Source: Rhodococcus jostii RHA1 (GTDB taxonomy: Bacteria; Actinomycetota; Actinomycetes; Mycobacteriales; Mycobacteriaceae). Taken from it: a stretch of 64,000 bases of DNA. Below are positions 19,071 through 28,280 of the stretch, one piece after another; the first letter of the stretch is position 1; the number at the start of each line of letters is the position of its first letter. Position numbers and translations under genes: made by a program. The notes under the pieces are model-generated. The model did no database searches and was not told where the DNA came from. It saw only the letters and a program-made list of their open reading frames with translations. The DNA lies in assembly GCF_000014565.1 (NCBI RefSeq), contig NC_008268.1:6762501-6826500 (forward strand), read 5' to 3'.

Positions 19071-20789
19071 ATGCTTGTGACTCAGCGTGACGCACTCTAC
19101 CGAGGCGAACTCGGTCGCTGGGTCCCGTGGCTGGGTCTGGCCACCAGTCTCGCCGCCGTGTTCATGCAACTCCTGGACGCGACCATCGTCAACGTCGCGC
19201 TTCCGAGCATCGCGGTCGATCTCGGCGCCTCGGTGTCGGCGCAGCTGCTGATGGTGAGCGTCTACACGCTGTCGTTCGCATGTTCGCTGATCACAGCGGC
19301 GCGGCTGGGGGATCTGCTCGGCCGACGACGGGTTTTCCTCACCGCACTGGCGGTCTTCATCGTTGCCTCTCTGCTCTGCGGACTGGCCCAGTCGCCGACC
19401 GCGCTCGTCGTGTCGCGGGCGTTGCAGGGCCTCGCGGCGGGGTCGATGTCGGCTCAGACGTTCGCCATCATCTCGGGACTCTTTCCGAAACGCTCGCACC
19501 CGCGCGTATTCGGAATCTACGGCGCGACCATCGGGCTCGCCACAATCTGCGGTCCGCTCGTCGGCGGACTTCTCATCCAATGGGATCTCTTCGACTGGGG
19601 CTGGCGGCTGATCTTCTTCGTCAATCTCCCGATCGGGCTCGCGGCCCTGGTCCTCGGTTACTTCTATCTCGTCGACGCGAAGCCGGACGGCATCCGCCGG
19701 CTCGACGTGGGCGGCGCCGTGCTGTCGGCGCTCGGACTGTTCCTCCTGATCTTTCCGCTCGCGGAGGGCCGGGAACGCGGCTGGCCGACGTCGCTCGTGG
19801 TGATGCTGCTGTGTTCGGTACCGGTCTTGATCGCGTTCGTCGTCTACGAGTGGCGGCTCGGGCGCCGCGGGGGCGACCCCGTTCTGCGCCTCGAGCTGTT
19901 CACCGACCGCGCGTTCTCGCTCGGCGCGGCCATCGCGTTCGTGTTCTTCGGGACTCTCACGTCGTTGATCTTCACCATCTCTCTCACCCTGCAGTTCGGG
20001 TTCGGGTTCTCCCCGCTCAGGGCCGGGGTGATGACGCTGCCGTGGGCGCTGGGAACCGGGCTCGCCGCGCTGGCCTCCGCTGCCGTGTACCGGCGCATCG
20101 GCAACCTCGTCCTGCCTCTCGGGATGCTGCTCTTCGCCGGCTCCCTCGTCGTGCTGGCGGCGCAACTGCAGCACGAGGGCACCGATCCGCGGTGGTCGGC
20201 GCTGGCCGGGCCGCTGTTCATCGGGGGAGCCGGGCTAGGGCTGTTCGTGGCGCCACTGCAGACGGCGATCCTCGCGACCGTGCAACCACGGAACGCCGGG
20301 TCGGTGTCGGGGCTGCTCCCGACCGTCCAGCAGGTGGGTAGTTCGATCGGCCTCGCGGTGATCGGCGTCGTGTTCTTCAACCTCGTCGCGACGCAGTCGG
20401 CGGACGCGGTGCAAGCCGAGCGGCCTGCGTTGACCGCGCAACTCGCCGGGGCCGGGGTGCCGCCGGCGCTGATCCCGCGCGCCGAGGACACGTTCGTGCG
20501 CTGCGCGACGGAGCAACTCGGGTCCACGTCCCCGATGAAGGTGCCCGACGAATGCCGTTCGCCGGCATCCGGGGGTGCGGCGCTCGGCGCCGCTCAGCAG
20601 CAAACCGCCGACTCCGCTGTGGTAGCCGCACGGGAATCGACCCGATCAGCGGCAGGCGAGGCGTTTCTCCAGGCAGAGCGCCGCATCCTCTGGATCATCG
20701 CGGCCGTCGCGGCGGCTATCGGTGTGGCGTCGTTGACGCTTCCGCGCCGGAACCTGTCGGTCGACGAACAGTCAGTCGACGCGGCCTGA
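19071..20789 (+). CDS. MFS exporter, DHA2 (EmrB/QacA) family, 14 helices
   Basis: A 572-residue proton-coupled exporter with about 14 hydrophobic segments. Helix 1 contains the family signature AVFMQLLDATIVNVALPSIA. Motif A appears as ARLGDLLGRRRVFL, and motif C-like glycines in GATIGLATICGPLVGGLLIQ. A non-membrane stretch near residues 450-510 contains two Cys (FVRCATEQLG, VPDECRSP), which are unusual in this loop. It is divergent from the two condensation-domain genes and could export their product or a drug; this is inferred from position only. The end overlaps maf convergently by 18 bases. Confidence 0.9.
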   Translation: MLVTQRDALYRGELGRWVPWLGLATSLAAVFMQLLDATIVNVALPSIAVDLGASVSAQLLMVSVYTLSFACSLITAARLGDLLGRRRVFLTALAVFIVASLLCGLAQSPTALVVSRALQGLAAGSMSAQTFAIISGLFPKRSHPRVFGIYGATIGLATICGPLVGGLLIQWDLFDWGWRLIFFVNLPIGLAALVLGYFYLVDAKPDGIRRLDVGGAVLSALGLFLLIFPLAEGRERGWPTSLVVMLLCSVPVLIAFVVYEWRLGRRGGDPVLRLELFTDRAFSLGAAIAFVFFGTLTSLIFTISLTLQFGFGFSPLRAGVMTLPWALGTGLAALASAAVYRRIGNLVLPLGMLLFAGSLVVLAAQLQHEGTDPRWSALAGPLFIGGAGLGLFVAPLQTAILATVQPRNAGSVSGLLPTVQQVGSSIGLAVIGVVFFNLVATQSADAVQAERPALTAQLAGAGVPPALIPRAEDTFVRCATEQLGSTSPMKVPDECRSPASGGAALGAAQQQTADSAVVAARESTRSAAGEAFLQAERRILWIIAAVAAAIGVASLTLPRRNLSVDEQSVDAA

Positions 20790-21416
20790 CGACGCCCACA
20801 GCTCGGCGACGCCGACACCGACCTCCGCGAGCAACCTCCGGACGAGCGGCAGGCCGATACCGATCACGCTGGACGGATCGCCCTCGATGCGGTCCACGAA
20901 CCAACCCCCGAGGCTGTCCAGAGTGAACGCGCCCGCGACCTGCAGTGGCTCCCCGGTGGCGAGGTAGGCCTCCAGATCGGCGTCCGGCGGGCTCGCGAAA
21001 TGGACGACGGTGGCGCTGTGATCGTGTGCGTCACCCACCACCGCGCCCTCCGCGATCCGCAGGACGCTGTGCCCGGTGAGCAGGGTCGCGCTACGGCCGG
21101 CCATCGCCGACCACCGCGCGCGGGCGACGTCGACGGTTCCGGGCTTGCCCTGCAGGGACCCGTCGATCAGCAACATGGAGTCGCATCCGACGACGACGGC
21201 GTCCGAGATCCCGTCCCGCGCGAGAACAGGGAGGACGTCGCTGGCCTTGGCGCGGGCCAGTTCGGTGACGACGTGCTCGGGGGCTGCGTCGGCACCGAGT
21301 GCCGCGATGACGGCATCCTCGTCGACTCCGGAGACTCGCACGATCGGCTCCACCCCGGCGCTGCGCAGAACAGCCAGCCGCGCCGGGGAAGCCGAGGCGA
21401 GAACGAAGGACGTCAC
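20772..21416 (-). CDS. maf: Maf-like nucleoside triphosphate pyrophosphatase
   Basis: A 214-residue Maf/HAM1-like house-cleaning pyrophosphatase that hydrolyses non-canonical or modified NTPs. It starts FVLASASPARLAVLRSAGVE, the family's N-terminal signature. VVVGCDSMLLIDG carries the metal-binding Asp, and AGAFTLDSLGGWFVDRIEGD and VIGIGLPLVRRLL complete the fold. The start is GTG 21416, 10 bases after the accE5 stop. In M. tuberculosis the same order accD5-accE5-maf (Rv3280-Rv3282) is seen, so this is the conserved carboxylase operon. Confidence 0.92.
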   Translation of the reverse strand: MTSFVLASASPARLAVLRSAGVEPIVRVSGVDEDAVIAALGADAAPEHVVTELARAKASDVLPVLARDGISDAVVVGCDSMLLIDGSLQGKPGTVDVARARWSAMAGRSATLLTGHSVLRIAEGAVVGDAHDHSATVVHFASPPDADLEAYLATGEPLQVAGAFTLDSLGGWFVDRIEGDPSSVIGIGLPLVRRLLAEVGVGVAELWASSGRVD

Positions 21417-21426
21417 CGGATCCTGA

Positions 21427-21789
21427 TCAACGCCGGTACGCCGACACGTTCGGGAACGCGTACGGCGAGAACGGCGCGACGCTCCGGTGCATCCGCGTCG
21501 GGGCGCCCCAGGACTCGGGCGGGACGTGCGAATCCGGTTCACCGCTGCCGGCGGCGGCGACCGCGGACAGCACCGCGACGAGCGCCGCGATGTCCTCGTC
21601 GGACGGTGAGCCCTTGACCACCTTCAGGCAAGGCTCACGGGCCGCGTCGGCGGCTGTCCCGTCCGTGTCAGTCGGCAAGTCGGTGGCCGCACCGTCCGCG
21701 AGCGTGGTGTCCGCTGCGGAACCGTTGACTGACGACGTCGCGTCCGAACCTGTCGCGGTGCGCACGTCGTCCTCGGTGATAGCGGTCAT
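21427..21789 (-). CDS. accE5: Acyl-CoA carboxylase epsilon subunit
   Basis: A 120-residue AccE5-type epsilon subunit that stabilises the AccA3-AccD5 complex. The N-terminal two thirds are low-complexity (Ala, Asp, Thr, Ser). The conserved part is C-terminal: [20 protein letters not shown], then [10 protein letters not shown] and [15 protein letters not shown]. Its ATG overlaps the accD5 TGA (ATGA), which fits stoichiometric co-translation. The low-complexity N-terminus is variable in the family. Confidence 0.92.
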   Translation of the reverse strand: MTAITEDDVRTATGSDATSSVNGSAADTTLADGAATDLPTDTDGTAADAAREPCLKVVKGSPSDEDIAALVAVLSAVAAAGSGEPDSHVPPESWGAPTRMHRSVAPFSPYAFPNVSAYRR

Positions 21790-23426
21790 AGGGGGATGTT
21801 CCCATGCTTCTTGGGCGGGAGGGTGACCATCTTGCGTTCGAGGAGGCGCAGGGCGGCCACGATCTGTCCGCGGGTGTGGGACGGGGGGATGACGGCGTCG
21901 ACGTAGCCGCGTTCGGCGGCGACGTACGGGTTGACGAGGGTGTCCTCGTATTCCTGTTGCAGTTGCAGGCGCAGGGCGTCGACGTCGTCGCCGTTCTTGG
22001 CGGCCTCGAGGAGGCGTTTGCGGTAGACGAAGCCGACGGCGCCGGAGGCGCCCATGACGGCGATCTGGGCGGTGGGCCAGGCGAGGTTGACGTCGGCGCC
22101 CATGTGCTTGGAGCCCATCACGTCGTAGGCGCCGCCGTAGGCCTTGCGGGTGATGACGGTGATCTTCCCGACGGTGGCCTCGCCGTAGGCGTAGAGCAGT
22201 TTCGCGCCGCGGCGGATGATGCCGTTGTATTCCTGGTCGGTGCCGGGCAGGAAGCCGGGGACGTCGACGAGGGTGATGATGGGGACGTTGAACGCGTCGC
22301 AGGTGCGCACGAAGCGGGCGGCTTTTTCGGAGGCGTCGATGTCGAGGCAGCCGGCGAAGACGGTGGGCTGGTTGGCGACGATCCCGACGCTCCGGCCGTC
22401 GACGCGGCCGAAGCCGACGACGATGTTGCCGGCGCGTTCGGCCTGGACCTCGAGGAATTCGTCGTCGTCGAGGATGCGGCGGATGACCTCGTGCATGTCG
22501 TAGGGCTGGTTCGCCGAGTCCGGGATGAGGGTGTCGAGTTCGAGGTCCTCGGCGGTCAGCGAGTCGTCGATGGAGCCGGTGATCGGGTCGGTGGGCAGCA
22601 TCCGGGGGGCCGCGGCCTGATTGTTGGACGGCAGGTAGGACAGCAGGTCCCTGACGTAGTCGAGGGCGTCTTGTTCGCCGGAGGCGACGTAGTGGGCGAC
22701 GCCGGACTTGACCATGTGGGTGTGCGCGCCGCCCAGATCTTCCATGGTGACGTCTTCGCCGGTGACGGTTTTGATGACGTCGGGGCCGGTGACGAACATC
22801 TGGGAGGTCTGGTCGACCATGACGACGAAGTCGGTCAGGGCGGGGGAGTAGACGTGGCCGCCGGCGGCGGGGCCCATGATCAGGGAGATCTGCGGGATGA
22901 CCCCGGAGGCCTGGACGTTGCGGTGGAAGATTTCGCCGTAGAGGCCGAGGGAGACGACGCCTTCCTGGATGCGGGCGCCGGCGCCTTCGTTGATGCCGAT
23001 CAGGGGGCGCCCGGTTTTGAGGGCGAGGTCCATGACCTTGACGATTTTTTCGCCGTAGATTTCGCCGAGGGAGCCGCCGAAGACGGTGGCGTCCTGGGAG
23101 AACACGCACACGTCGCGGCCGTCGACGGTGCCGTAGCCGGTGACGACGCCATCGCCGACGGGGCGGTTGTCGGCGAGGCCGAAGTTCACCGAGCGGTGCC
23201 GGGCGAGGGCGTCGAGTTCGACGAAGCTGCCCTCGTCGAGCAGGGCGGTGATGCGTTCGCGGGCGGTGAGCTTGCCCTTGGCGTGGACCTTTTCGACCGC
23301 GGCTTCACCGCTCGGGTGCTGCGCCTCGGCCTGACGATTACGCAGGTCGGCGAGCTTTCCCGCCGTCGTGTGAATATCGGGCGTACTCGCCGACTCCGCC
23401 GCGCTCGGCTCCTGAACAGTGGTCAT
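21786..23426 (-). CDS. accD5: Acyl-CoA carboxylase beta subunit (carboxyltransferase)
   Basis: A 546-residue carboxyltransferase that transfers CO2 from biotinylated AccA3 to propionyl- or acetyl-CoA. N-terminal crotonase-like domain: [61 protein letters not shown]-terminal domain: [59 protein letters not shown]. These are diagnostic for the AccD5 propionyl-CoA carboxylase beta subunit. It is divergent from birA, and a TAAGCT hexamer lies eight bases before the ATG. Sense Leu TTA/CTA and Ser TCA codons are almost absent, which leaves a long meaningless open frame on the other strand. Confidence 0.96.
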   Translation of the reverse strand: MTTVQEPSAAESASTPDIHTTAGKLADLRNRQAEAQHPSGEAAVEKVHAKGKLTARERITALLDEGSFVELDALARHRSVNFGLADNRPVGDGVVTGYGTVDGRDVCVFSQDATVFGGSLGEIYGEKIVKVMDLALKTGRPLIGINEGAGARIQEGVVSLGLYGEIFHRNVQASGVIPQISLIMGPAAGGHVYSPALTDFVVMVDQTSQMFVTGPDVIKTVTGEDVTMEDLGGAHTHMVKSGVAHYVASGEQDALDYVRDLLSYLPSNNQAAAPRMLPTDPITGSIDDSLTAEDLELDTLIPDSANQPYDMHEVIRRILDDDEFLEVQAERAGNIVVGFGRVDGRSVGIVANQPTVFAGCLDIDASEKAARFVRTCDAFNVPIITLVDVPGFLPGTDQEYNGIIRRGAKLLYAYGEATVGKITVITRKAYGGAYDVMGSKHMGADVNLAWPTAQIAVMGASGAVGFVYRKRLLEAAKNGDDVDALRLQLQQEYEDTLVNPYVAAERGYVDAVIPPSHTRGQIVAALRLLERKMVTLPPKKHGNIPL

Positions 23427-23530
23427 GACAGGTCAGCTTAACGAGAGCCGGCGAGCTTCTGCCAAGGGAGGTGGTCAGGCGGCGGGTTGCCCGGACCCGG
23501 CTACTGACCAGTACCTTTTACAGCTCGTCC

Positions 23531-23536
23531 TAGGCT
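23531..23536 (+). promoter_or_regulatory. -10 hexamer of birA
   Basis: TAGGCT ends exactly six bases before the ATG at 23543; this decides that ATG over the two in-frame GTG codons just upstream. Confidence 0.5.
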
Positions 23537-23542
23537 GTGGTG

Positions 23543-24391
23543 ATGTGGACCGACCTGAACCGACCCCCTCTCAACGCCGACAATCTGCGCGCGGCGCTCG
23601 TCCGAGGTGACGACGACAGCGACACCCGCAGGTTCTGGGCGCGGCTCGACGTGGTGCAGGAGACCGGGTCCACCAACGCCGATCTTCTCGCGCGGGCCGC
23701 GACGTCGAACTGCGACCGGCACGTGCTGCTCGCCGAATTCCAGGGCAGCGGCCGGGGCCGCCACTCACGCGCCTGGGTGAGTCCGCCGCAGGCGCAGATC
23801 GCGGTCTCCGTGTTGCTGACGATGCCGGGGATGAGCGTCCAGGACATGGGGTGGCTGCCACTGCTGACCGGTGTCGCCGTCGTCGACGCGCTCCGCGCTG
23901 CCACCAAGGTTCCTGCGGAACTCAAATGGCCCAACGACGTGCTCATCGACGGCCGCAAGGTCGCCGGCATCCTCGCCGAGGTGTCCGCCACCGCACCGGA
24001 TCCCGCGGTGGTCGTCGGAATCGGTCTCAACGTGAGTCTCACGAGGGACGAACTGCCCGTCGAGCACGCCACGTCGCTCGTCCTCGAAGGTGCCGAGGTC
24101 AGTGACCGCGACACCCTCGTGCGGGCGGTGCTGCGCGCCATCGCCGATCGCTGGCAGCAATGGCACGACGCCAACTGGGACGTCACGGAACTCGCCGAGG
24201 CCTACCGCGCCCGCTGCGGCACGCTCGGCCAGCGAGTGCGCGCAGAACTGCCCGGCGGGCGTGAACTGATCGGCATCGCAACGGACGTCGACGCGGAGGG
24301 CCGGGTCGTGATCGCCCCCGACGGTCAGCCCGGCACGATCGCCGTCGCCGCAGGTGACATCACACATTTACGCCCGGTGCGCACCGAGTAG
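23543..24391 (+). CDS. birA: Biotin-[acetyl-CoA carboxylase] ligase
   Basis: A 282-residue biotin protein ligase that makes biotinyl-AMP and attaches it to the AccA3 lysine. Catalytic region: GSGRGRHSRAW (biotinyl-AMP loop) and LKWPNDVLIDGRKVAGILAE. The C-terminal SH3-like domain has GQRVRAELPGGRELIGIATD. There is no N-terminal helix-turn-helix, so this is the ligase-only type without repressor function. It is divergent from accD5 and heads a run of five plus-strand genes separated by gaps of 8-39 bases. Confidence 0.93.
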   Translation: MWTDLNRPPLNADNLRAALVRGDDDSDTRRFWARLDVVQETGSTNADLLARAATSNCDRHVLLAEFQGSGRGRHSRAWVSPPQAQIAVSVLLTMPGMSVQDMGWLPLLTGVAVVDALRAATKVPAELKWPNDVLIDGRKVAGILAEVSATAPDPAVVVGIGLNVSLTRDELPVEHATSLVLEGAEVSDRDTLVRAVLRAIADRWQQWHDANWDVTELAEAYRARCGTLGQRVRAELPGGRELIGIATDVDAEGRVVIAPDGQPGTIAVAAGDITHLRPVRTE

Positions 24392-24407
24392 TGCGACACT
24401 GTGGTAC

Positions 24408-24965
24408 ATGAGTACCTCAATTCCGGAGTCCTCCGTCACCGCAGCCCGGCGCACGTTGACCGGTCTCACGGTGGTGCTCGGTCTGCTCACACTGGGTCTC
24501 GGCATCGCGGTGCTCGTGTGGCCGCACGTGACGCTCACAGTGCTGGCGGTCCTGATCGCCATCCAGTTCTTCGGCTTCGGGATCGTCCAGATCATCCGGG
24601 CGTTCGCCGACGTCGAGGCCGGGGCAGCCGCGCGGACCCTGGTGGGCGTATCCGGCGCCCTGGCAATACTTCTGGCGTTCCTCGTGCTGAGGAGCCCCCT
24701 CCAGACCGTCGTGATCATCGCGCTCGTCGTCGGTGCGTGGTGGGTGTTCCGGGGTGTGCTCGAGATCGTGGAAGGCGCCTCGGGTTCGGTCGCGGATCGT
24801 GGGCTGACCATCGTGCTCGGCGTGATCAGCGTCGTCGCCGGCGGCTTCGTTCTCCTGCAGCCCGAACTGTCGCTCGAGGTGTTCGTGATCGTGGTCGGAG
24901 TGTGGATGGTGCTGTACGGCATCATCATCGTCATCACCCCGATAGTGCTCAGCCGCATGCGATAG
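24408..24965 (+). CDS. HdeD / DUF308 family membrane protein
   Basis: A 185-residue protein with about six membrane helices arranged in pairs, e.g. LTVVLGLLTLGLGIAVLVWP, LTVLAVLIAIQFFGFGIVQI, and VFVIVVGVWMVLYGIIIVIT. The repeated pattern of short paired helices with WP and R-F/A motifs fits DUF308 (HdeD-like), implicated in acid resistance in enterobacteria but unstudied in actinobacteria. The start ATG 24408 lies 16 bases after birA. A GACACT hexamer sits seven bases upstream, so it may have its own leaderless promoter. Confidence 0.82.
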   Translation: MSTSIPESSVTAARRTLTGLTVVLGLLTLGLGIAVLVWPHVTLTVLAVLIAIQFFGFGIVQIIRAFADVEAGAAARTLVGVSGALAILLAFLVLRSPLQTVVIIALVVGAWWVFRGVLEIVEGASGSVADRGLTIVLGVISVVAGGFVLLQPELSLEVFVIVVGVWMVLYGIIIVITPIVLSRMR

Positions 24966-24980
24966 AGGCACACTCTTCGC

Positions 24981-25538
24981 ATGGGATATCCGGAGGACGC
25001 CCTCGCCGAGGACGAGGAACTGCTGCTTCACCGTCATCCACACTGGAAGATGCTGCTGCTCCCCGCCGTCACGTTTCTGCTGGCGACGGCTGTGGCGGGT
25101 TTCGCGGCGGGATTCGCCGAGAACAAACTGGACGGCTCCGCGCTGAACGTCGTGCTCGTCGTCGTCCTCGTGGCATGGCTGGGCCTCGTCGTATGGCGCT
25201 GTGTCGCGCCGTTTCTCAGCTGGAAGTTCACCCACTTCATCGTCACCGACCGGCGTGTCCTCATCCGCCAGGGTGTGATGACGCACACCGGGATCGACAT
25301 TCCGATGGGGCGCATCAGCAACGTCCAGTTCCGGCACGGCCTCCTCGACCGGATGCTGCGCACCGGAACGCTGGTCATCGTGTCGTCCTCGGACGATCCA
25401 CTGGAATTCGACGACATCCCCGACGTGCAGCGCGTCCACTCGCTGCTCTATCACCAGGTGTTCGACGCGATGGATCTCCACCGCGAACGGGAGCGTGACG
25501 ACCCGCGCGGCGACGCCGACACCGGCAAAGGCTGGTAA
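24981..25538 (+). CDS. PH-domain (YdbS/bPH2-like) membrane protein
   Basis: A 185-residue protein with two adjacent membrane helices (LLLPAVTFLLATAVAGFAAG and VVLVVVLVAWLGLVVWRCVA), followed by a bacterial PH-like domain: FTHFIVTDRRVLIRQGVMTH, TGIDIPMGRISNVQF, RTGTLVIVSSSD. The tail DLHRERERDDPRGDADTGKG is charged. It corresponds to Rv3278c next to birA in M. tuberculosis. The function is unknown; PH-like proteins of this kind are thought to organise membrane complexes. CACACT six bases before the ATG could be a -10 element. Confidence 0.85.
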   Translation: MGYPEDALAEDEELLLHRHPHWKMLLLPAVTFLLATAVAGFAAGFAENKLDGSALNVVLVVVLVAWLGLVVWRCVAPFLSWKFTHFIVTDRRVLIRQGVMTHTGIDIPMGRISNVQFRHGLLDRMLRTGTLVIVSSSDDPLEFDDIPDVQRVHSLLYHQVFDAMDLHRERERDDPRGDADTGKGW

Positions 25539-25565
25539 CCGGTCACAGCCGTCTTCGCACCTCCG

Positions 25566-25571
25566 TACGCT
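25566..25571 (+). promoter_or_regulatory. -10 hexamer of the response-regulator gene
   Basis: TACGCT ends six bases before GTG 25578, which supports that codon as start over the GTG at 25572. Confidence 0.5.
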
Positions 25572-25577
25572 GTGGAG

Positions 25578-26258
25578 GTGACTGCTGTATTGCTTGCCGA
25601 AGATGACGAAGCCATTGCCGCCCCGCTGTCGCGGGCACTGGGCCGGGAGGGATACGACGTCACCATCGAGCAGACCGGCCCGGCAGCGCTGGAGCAGGCG
25701 CTCGACGGAGCGTACGACCTGTTGATCCTGGACCTCGGACTCCCGGGGATGGACGGTCTCGAGGTGTGCAGGCAGGTACGCGCCCACAGTTCGGAACTGG
25801 CGGTGCTCATGCTCACCGCACGCACCGACGAAGTCGACTTCGTCGTCGGACTCGACGCGGGCGCCGACGACTACGTGGGCAAGCCGTTCCGGTTGGCGGA
25901 GTTGATGGCACGGGTGCGCGCCCTGCTGCGCCGTCGCGGCGGCGGCGAGGATTCCGTCGTCGAGGTCGGCGGCATCCGGCTCGAGCCGGCAGCCCGGAGG
26001 GTGCTCGTGAACGGCACCGAGATCGCCCTCGCCAACAAGGAGTACGAGCTTCTCCGGGTGCTGCTCGAGCACGCGGGGCAGGTGGTGTCCCGCGACACCA
26101 TCCTCGCGGAGGTCTGGGGCGACGTGGAACTGCGCGGCTCGAAGACACTCGACATGCACATGTCGTGGCTTCGCCGGAAGATCGGTGACGAAGGCCCCGC
26201 CGCGGAGCGTCGCATCGCGACGGTCCGCGGCGTCGGCTTCCGCATCAACACCGACTAG
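25578..26258 (+). CDS. OmpR/PhoB-family response regulator
   Basis: A 226-residue regulator. The receiver domain (residues 1-115) has the acidic pair Asp9/Asp10, phosphoacceptor Asp52 in LLILDLGLPGMDG, and the conserved Lys in ADDYVGKPFRLAEL. The C-terminal winged helix carries ALANKEYELLRVLLEHAGQV, ILAEVWGDVELRGSKTLDMH and ATVRGVGFRIN. It is followed after eight bases by the sensor kinase gene, its evident partner. The pair is distinct from MtrAB at 52-54 kb. The signal is unknown; the neighbouring membrane proteins suggest an envelope signal but do not prove it. Confidence 0.93.
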   Translation: MTAVLLAEDDEAIAAPLSRALGREGYDVTIEQTGPAALEQALDGAYDLLILDLGLPGMDGLEVCRQVRAHSSELAVLMLTARTDEVDFVVGLDAGADDYVGKPFRLAELMARVRALLRRRGGGEDSVVEVGGIRLEPAARRVLVNGTEIALANKEYELLRVLLEHAGQVVSRDTILAEVWGDVELRGSKTLDMHMSWLRRKIGDEGPAAERRIATVRGVGFRINTD

Positions 26259-26266
26259 GCGGGGTA

Positions 26267-27601
26267 GTGCGCCGCAGAATTCTCCAGTCGATCCTCGCAG
26301 TCGTGATCCTGACGGCGCTGCTGCTCGGGGTGCCGCTCATCTACACGGCGTGGTTGTGGGTCGAGGATTTCAACCGGAGCGATCTCCAGGTCCGGCTCGA
26401 TCGGATGGCGACGGAGATCATCACCCAGGAGGGCGTCAACGGCGTCGTCGAGGGAGATCTCGACACGAACTCCCTGCGTCTGCTGACGCCCGCCGGGGGC
26501 CGCCTGGTGGTGGTCTACCCGACCACCGACGACGGCGCAGCGCGAGTGGACATCGGCGAATCGTCCGTGCAGTCGCCTCTCGTGGAATCACTCGCGATGG
26601 GCACATCCGGTTCGCTACGCCTCGAGGTGCCGTCCGACGAGATGCGCACCCAGCAACGCCAGGCGGTCGGTGCCGTCGCGCTGCTGGTGCTCGTGTCCAT
26701 CGCCGCAGGCACCGTGGTCGCCTACGTCACCGCGAAGCGGCTCGCCGATCCACTGCGGGACGTCGCCAACCGGGCGGCCCGACTCGCGGAGGGCGATTTC
26801 CGGCCGGACACCCGGCGTCACGGCATCCCCGAACTCGACCGCGTCTCCGACGTCCTGGACTCCGCGACCGTCGAGATCGCGGGACGGCTGCAGCGCGAAC
26901 ACGCGCTCGTCGCGGACGTCTCCCATCAGCTCCGCAGCCGCCTCACAGCCGTCCGACTCCGGCTCGACGAGCTGTCCGTGCACTCGGACCCCGCGGTCGT
27001 GGTCGAGGCCGACGAGGCGATGGCGCAGGTGGACCGTCTCACCATCGCGATCGACGAACTGGTCCGCTCGTCACGCAGCAGCGGCACCGAGACCCAGGTG
27101 TCGGTGATCCGGGAGCTCGGCGTGGTCATCGCGGACTGGAAGCGTCCGTTCGAAGACGCCGACCGCGAGTTGCTGCTGCGCGGGGACACGAACGTGATGG
27201 CGTCGACCACCGGTTCCCGGCTCCGCGAGGCCGTCGCGGTGCTCGTCGACAACGCACTCATGCACGGGGCGGGAACGTGCACCGTGGCGGTGCGCCTGAT
27301 CCAGGGTCAGAATCTCAGGACGCCCGGCGAGGAGACGTCGCCCCGCGAGACCATGGTGTGCGTCGAGGTGTCGGACGAAGGAGTCGGGGTCAGCAACGAC
27401 CTCGCGCCGCACATCTTCGACCGCGGATTCTCGGGGGCCGGTTCGACCGGTGTGGGCCTGGCGCTGGCCCGTGCGCTCATCGAGGCCGACGGCGGCCGGC
27501 TGGAACTGCAGCGTCGCCGCCCGGCCCTGTTCGCGATCTTCGTTCCCATCGCCCGCGAGCACGTGCCGACGCGGGTCACCGGGATCCGGGAACCGCGCTG
27601 A
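26267..27601 (+). CDS. Sensor histidine kinase with unusual H-box
   Basis: A 444-residue membrane kinase: TM helix about 7-30, extracytoplasmic segment to about 135, second TM near 140-160 (AVALLVLVSIAAGTVVAYVT), HAMP domain with RLADPLRDVANRAARLAEGD, then a HisKA-like helix with His220 in DVSHQLRSRLTAVRLRLDEL. The usual H-E-L-R-T-P-L is H-Q-L-R-S-R-L here, lacking the proline. The ATPase domain has VLVDNALMHG (N-box), DEGVGVSNDLA (G1) and FSGAGSTGVGLALARALIEA (G2). It partners the preceding regulator. The end is three bases from the convergent GtrA gene. Confidence 0.91.
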   Translation: MRRRILQSILAVVILTALLLGVPLIYTAWLWVEDFNRSDLQVRLDRMATEIITQEGVNGVVEGDLDTNSLRLLTPAGGRLVVVYPTTDDGAARVDIGESSVQSPLVESLAMGTSGSLRLEVPSDEMRTQQRQAVGAVALLVLVSIAAGTVVAYVTAKRLADPLRDVANRAARLAEGDFRPDTRRHGIPELDRVSDVLDSATVEIAGRLQREHALVADVSHQLRSRLTAVRLRLDELSVHSDPAVVVEADEAMAQVDRLTIAIDELVRSSRSSGTETQVSVIRELGVVIADWKRPFEDADRELLLRGDTNVMASTTGSRLREAVAVLVDNALMHGAGTCTVAVRLIQGQNLRTPGEETSPRETMVCVEVSDEGVGVSNDLAPHIFDRGFSGAGSTGVGLALARALIEADGGRLELQRRRPALFAIFVPIAREHVPTRVTGIREPR

Positions 27602-27604
27602 CGA

Positions 27605-28150
27605 TCAGGAGTGGCCGAACTCTTCCTCGACGGCCTCGTCGACGAGGTCCGGATCGATGATGTGCACGTTCTCGTCGGGGAAGGCGAACCGGCGGAGTGC
27701 CCAGAAGCGGAACACCATCTGCAGCAGGTTTCCGATGATGTAGTTGAGCACGAAGTCGACGACCACCAGCGTGGTCAGGTTCTCCTGGCTGGCGCGGATG
27801 TCGAACACGTTGTTGGCGATCCACAGCGGCGCCGCCGCGAGGAGCACACCGATCCCGCTGATCGTGAAGAACAGCAGGGCCTCGTGGTGACGTTCACGCC
27901 CGCCACGGTTCTTGAACGACCATTCGCGATTGAGAATGTAACTCAGGACCGTCGCGAGAATTCCGGACAGAACTTTTGCGACAACGGGCTTCTCTTCGAG
28001 AATCGTCAGGCTCAGCGAATAGAAGATCGCGAGGTCGAAAATCATGGTGGTGCCGCCCACAATCGCGAACTTGATCAGTTCGTGATGCCGCAACGCGAGA
28101 GCCCGAAAAGGCTGGGGAACGCGTGCTAGGACGCCGTCGACAAATGACAC
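27605..28150 (-). CDS. GtrA-family membrane protein
   Basis: A 181-residue, four-helix GtrA-like protein thought to help flip polyprenyl-linked sugars or to support wall polysaccharide glycosylation. Helices include IKFAIVGGTTMIFDLAIFYS, VVAKVLSGILATVLSYILNR, EALLFFTISGIGVLLAAAPL and LTTLVVVDFVLNYIIGNLLQ; the NREWSFKNR motif between helices 2 and 3 is typical. The start is ambiguous: GTG 28150 has TAAACT eight bases upstream, but the frame is open to a TTG at 28189. It corresponds to Rv3277 and stands divergently beside purK, as in M. tuberculosis. Confidence 0.87.
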   Translation of the reverse strand: MSFVDGVLARVPQPFRALALRHHELIKFAIVGGTTMIFDLAIFYSLSLTILEEKPVVAKVLSGILATVLSYILNREWSFKNRGGRERHHEALLFFTISGIGVLLAAAPLWIANNVFDIRASQENLTTLVVVDFVLNYIIGNLLQMVFRFWALRRFAFPDENVHIIDPDLVDEAVEEEFGHS

Positions 28151-28280
28151 AACGGATGAGTTTACGAAAGTCGGACCGGATACCACCAATTGGCGGCGAG
28201 ATCATCAGGAGAATCACAGAAACTGCCCACCGGCACCTCGGCGGCGGAACCCCGCGCCGGACGTGACAAACTAGTGACCC

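Noticed and set aside
21804..23441. A 545-codon open frame antisense to accD5, and similar long frames antisense to accA3 (11216-12499) and fbiB/fbiA (38497-40563)
   Set aside because: They are codon-aligned with the real genes and stay open because the sense strands nearly lack TTA, CTA and TCA codons. Their products are Gly/Asp/Val/Arg-rich low-complexity strings with no family features.
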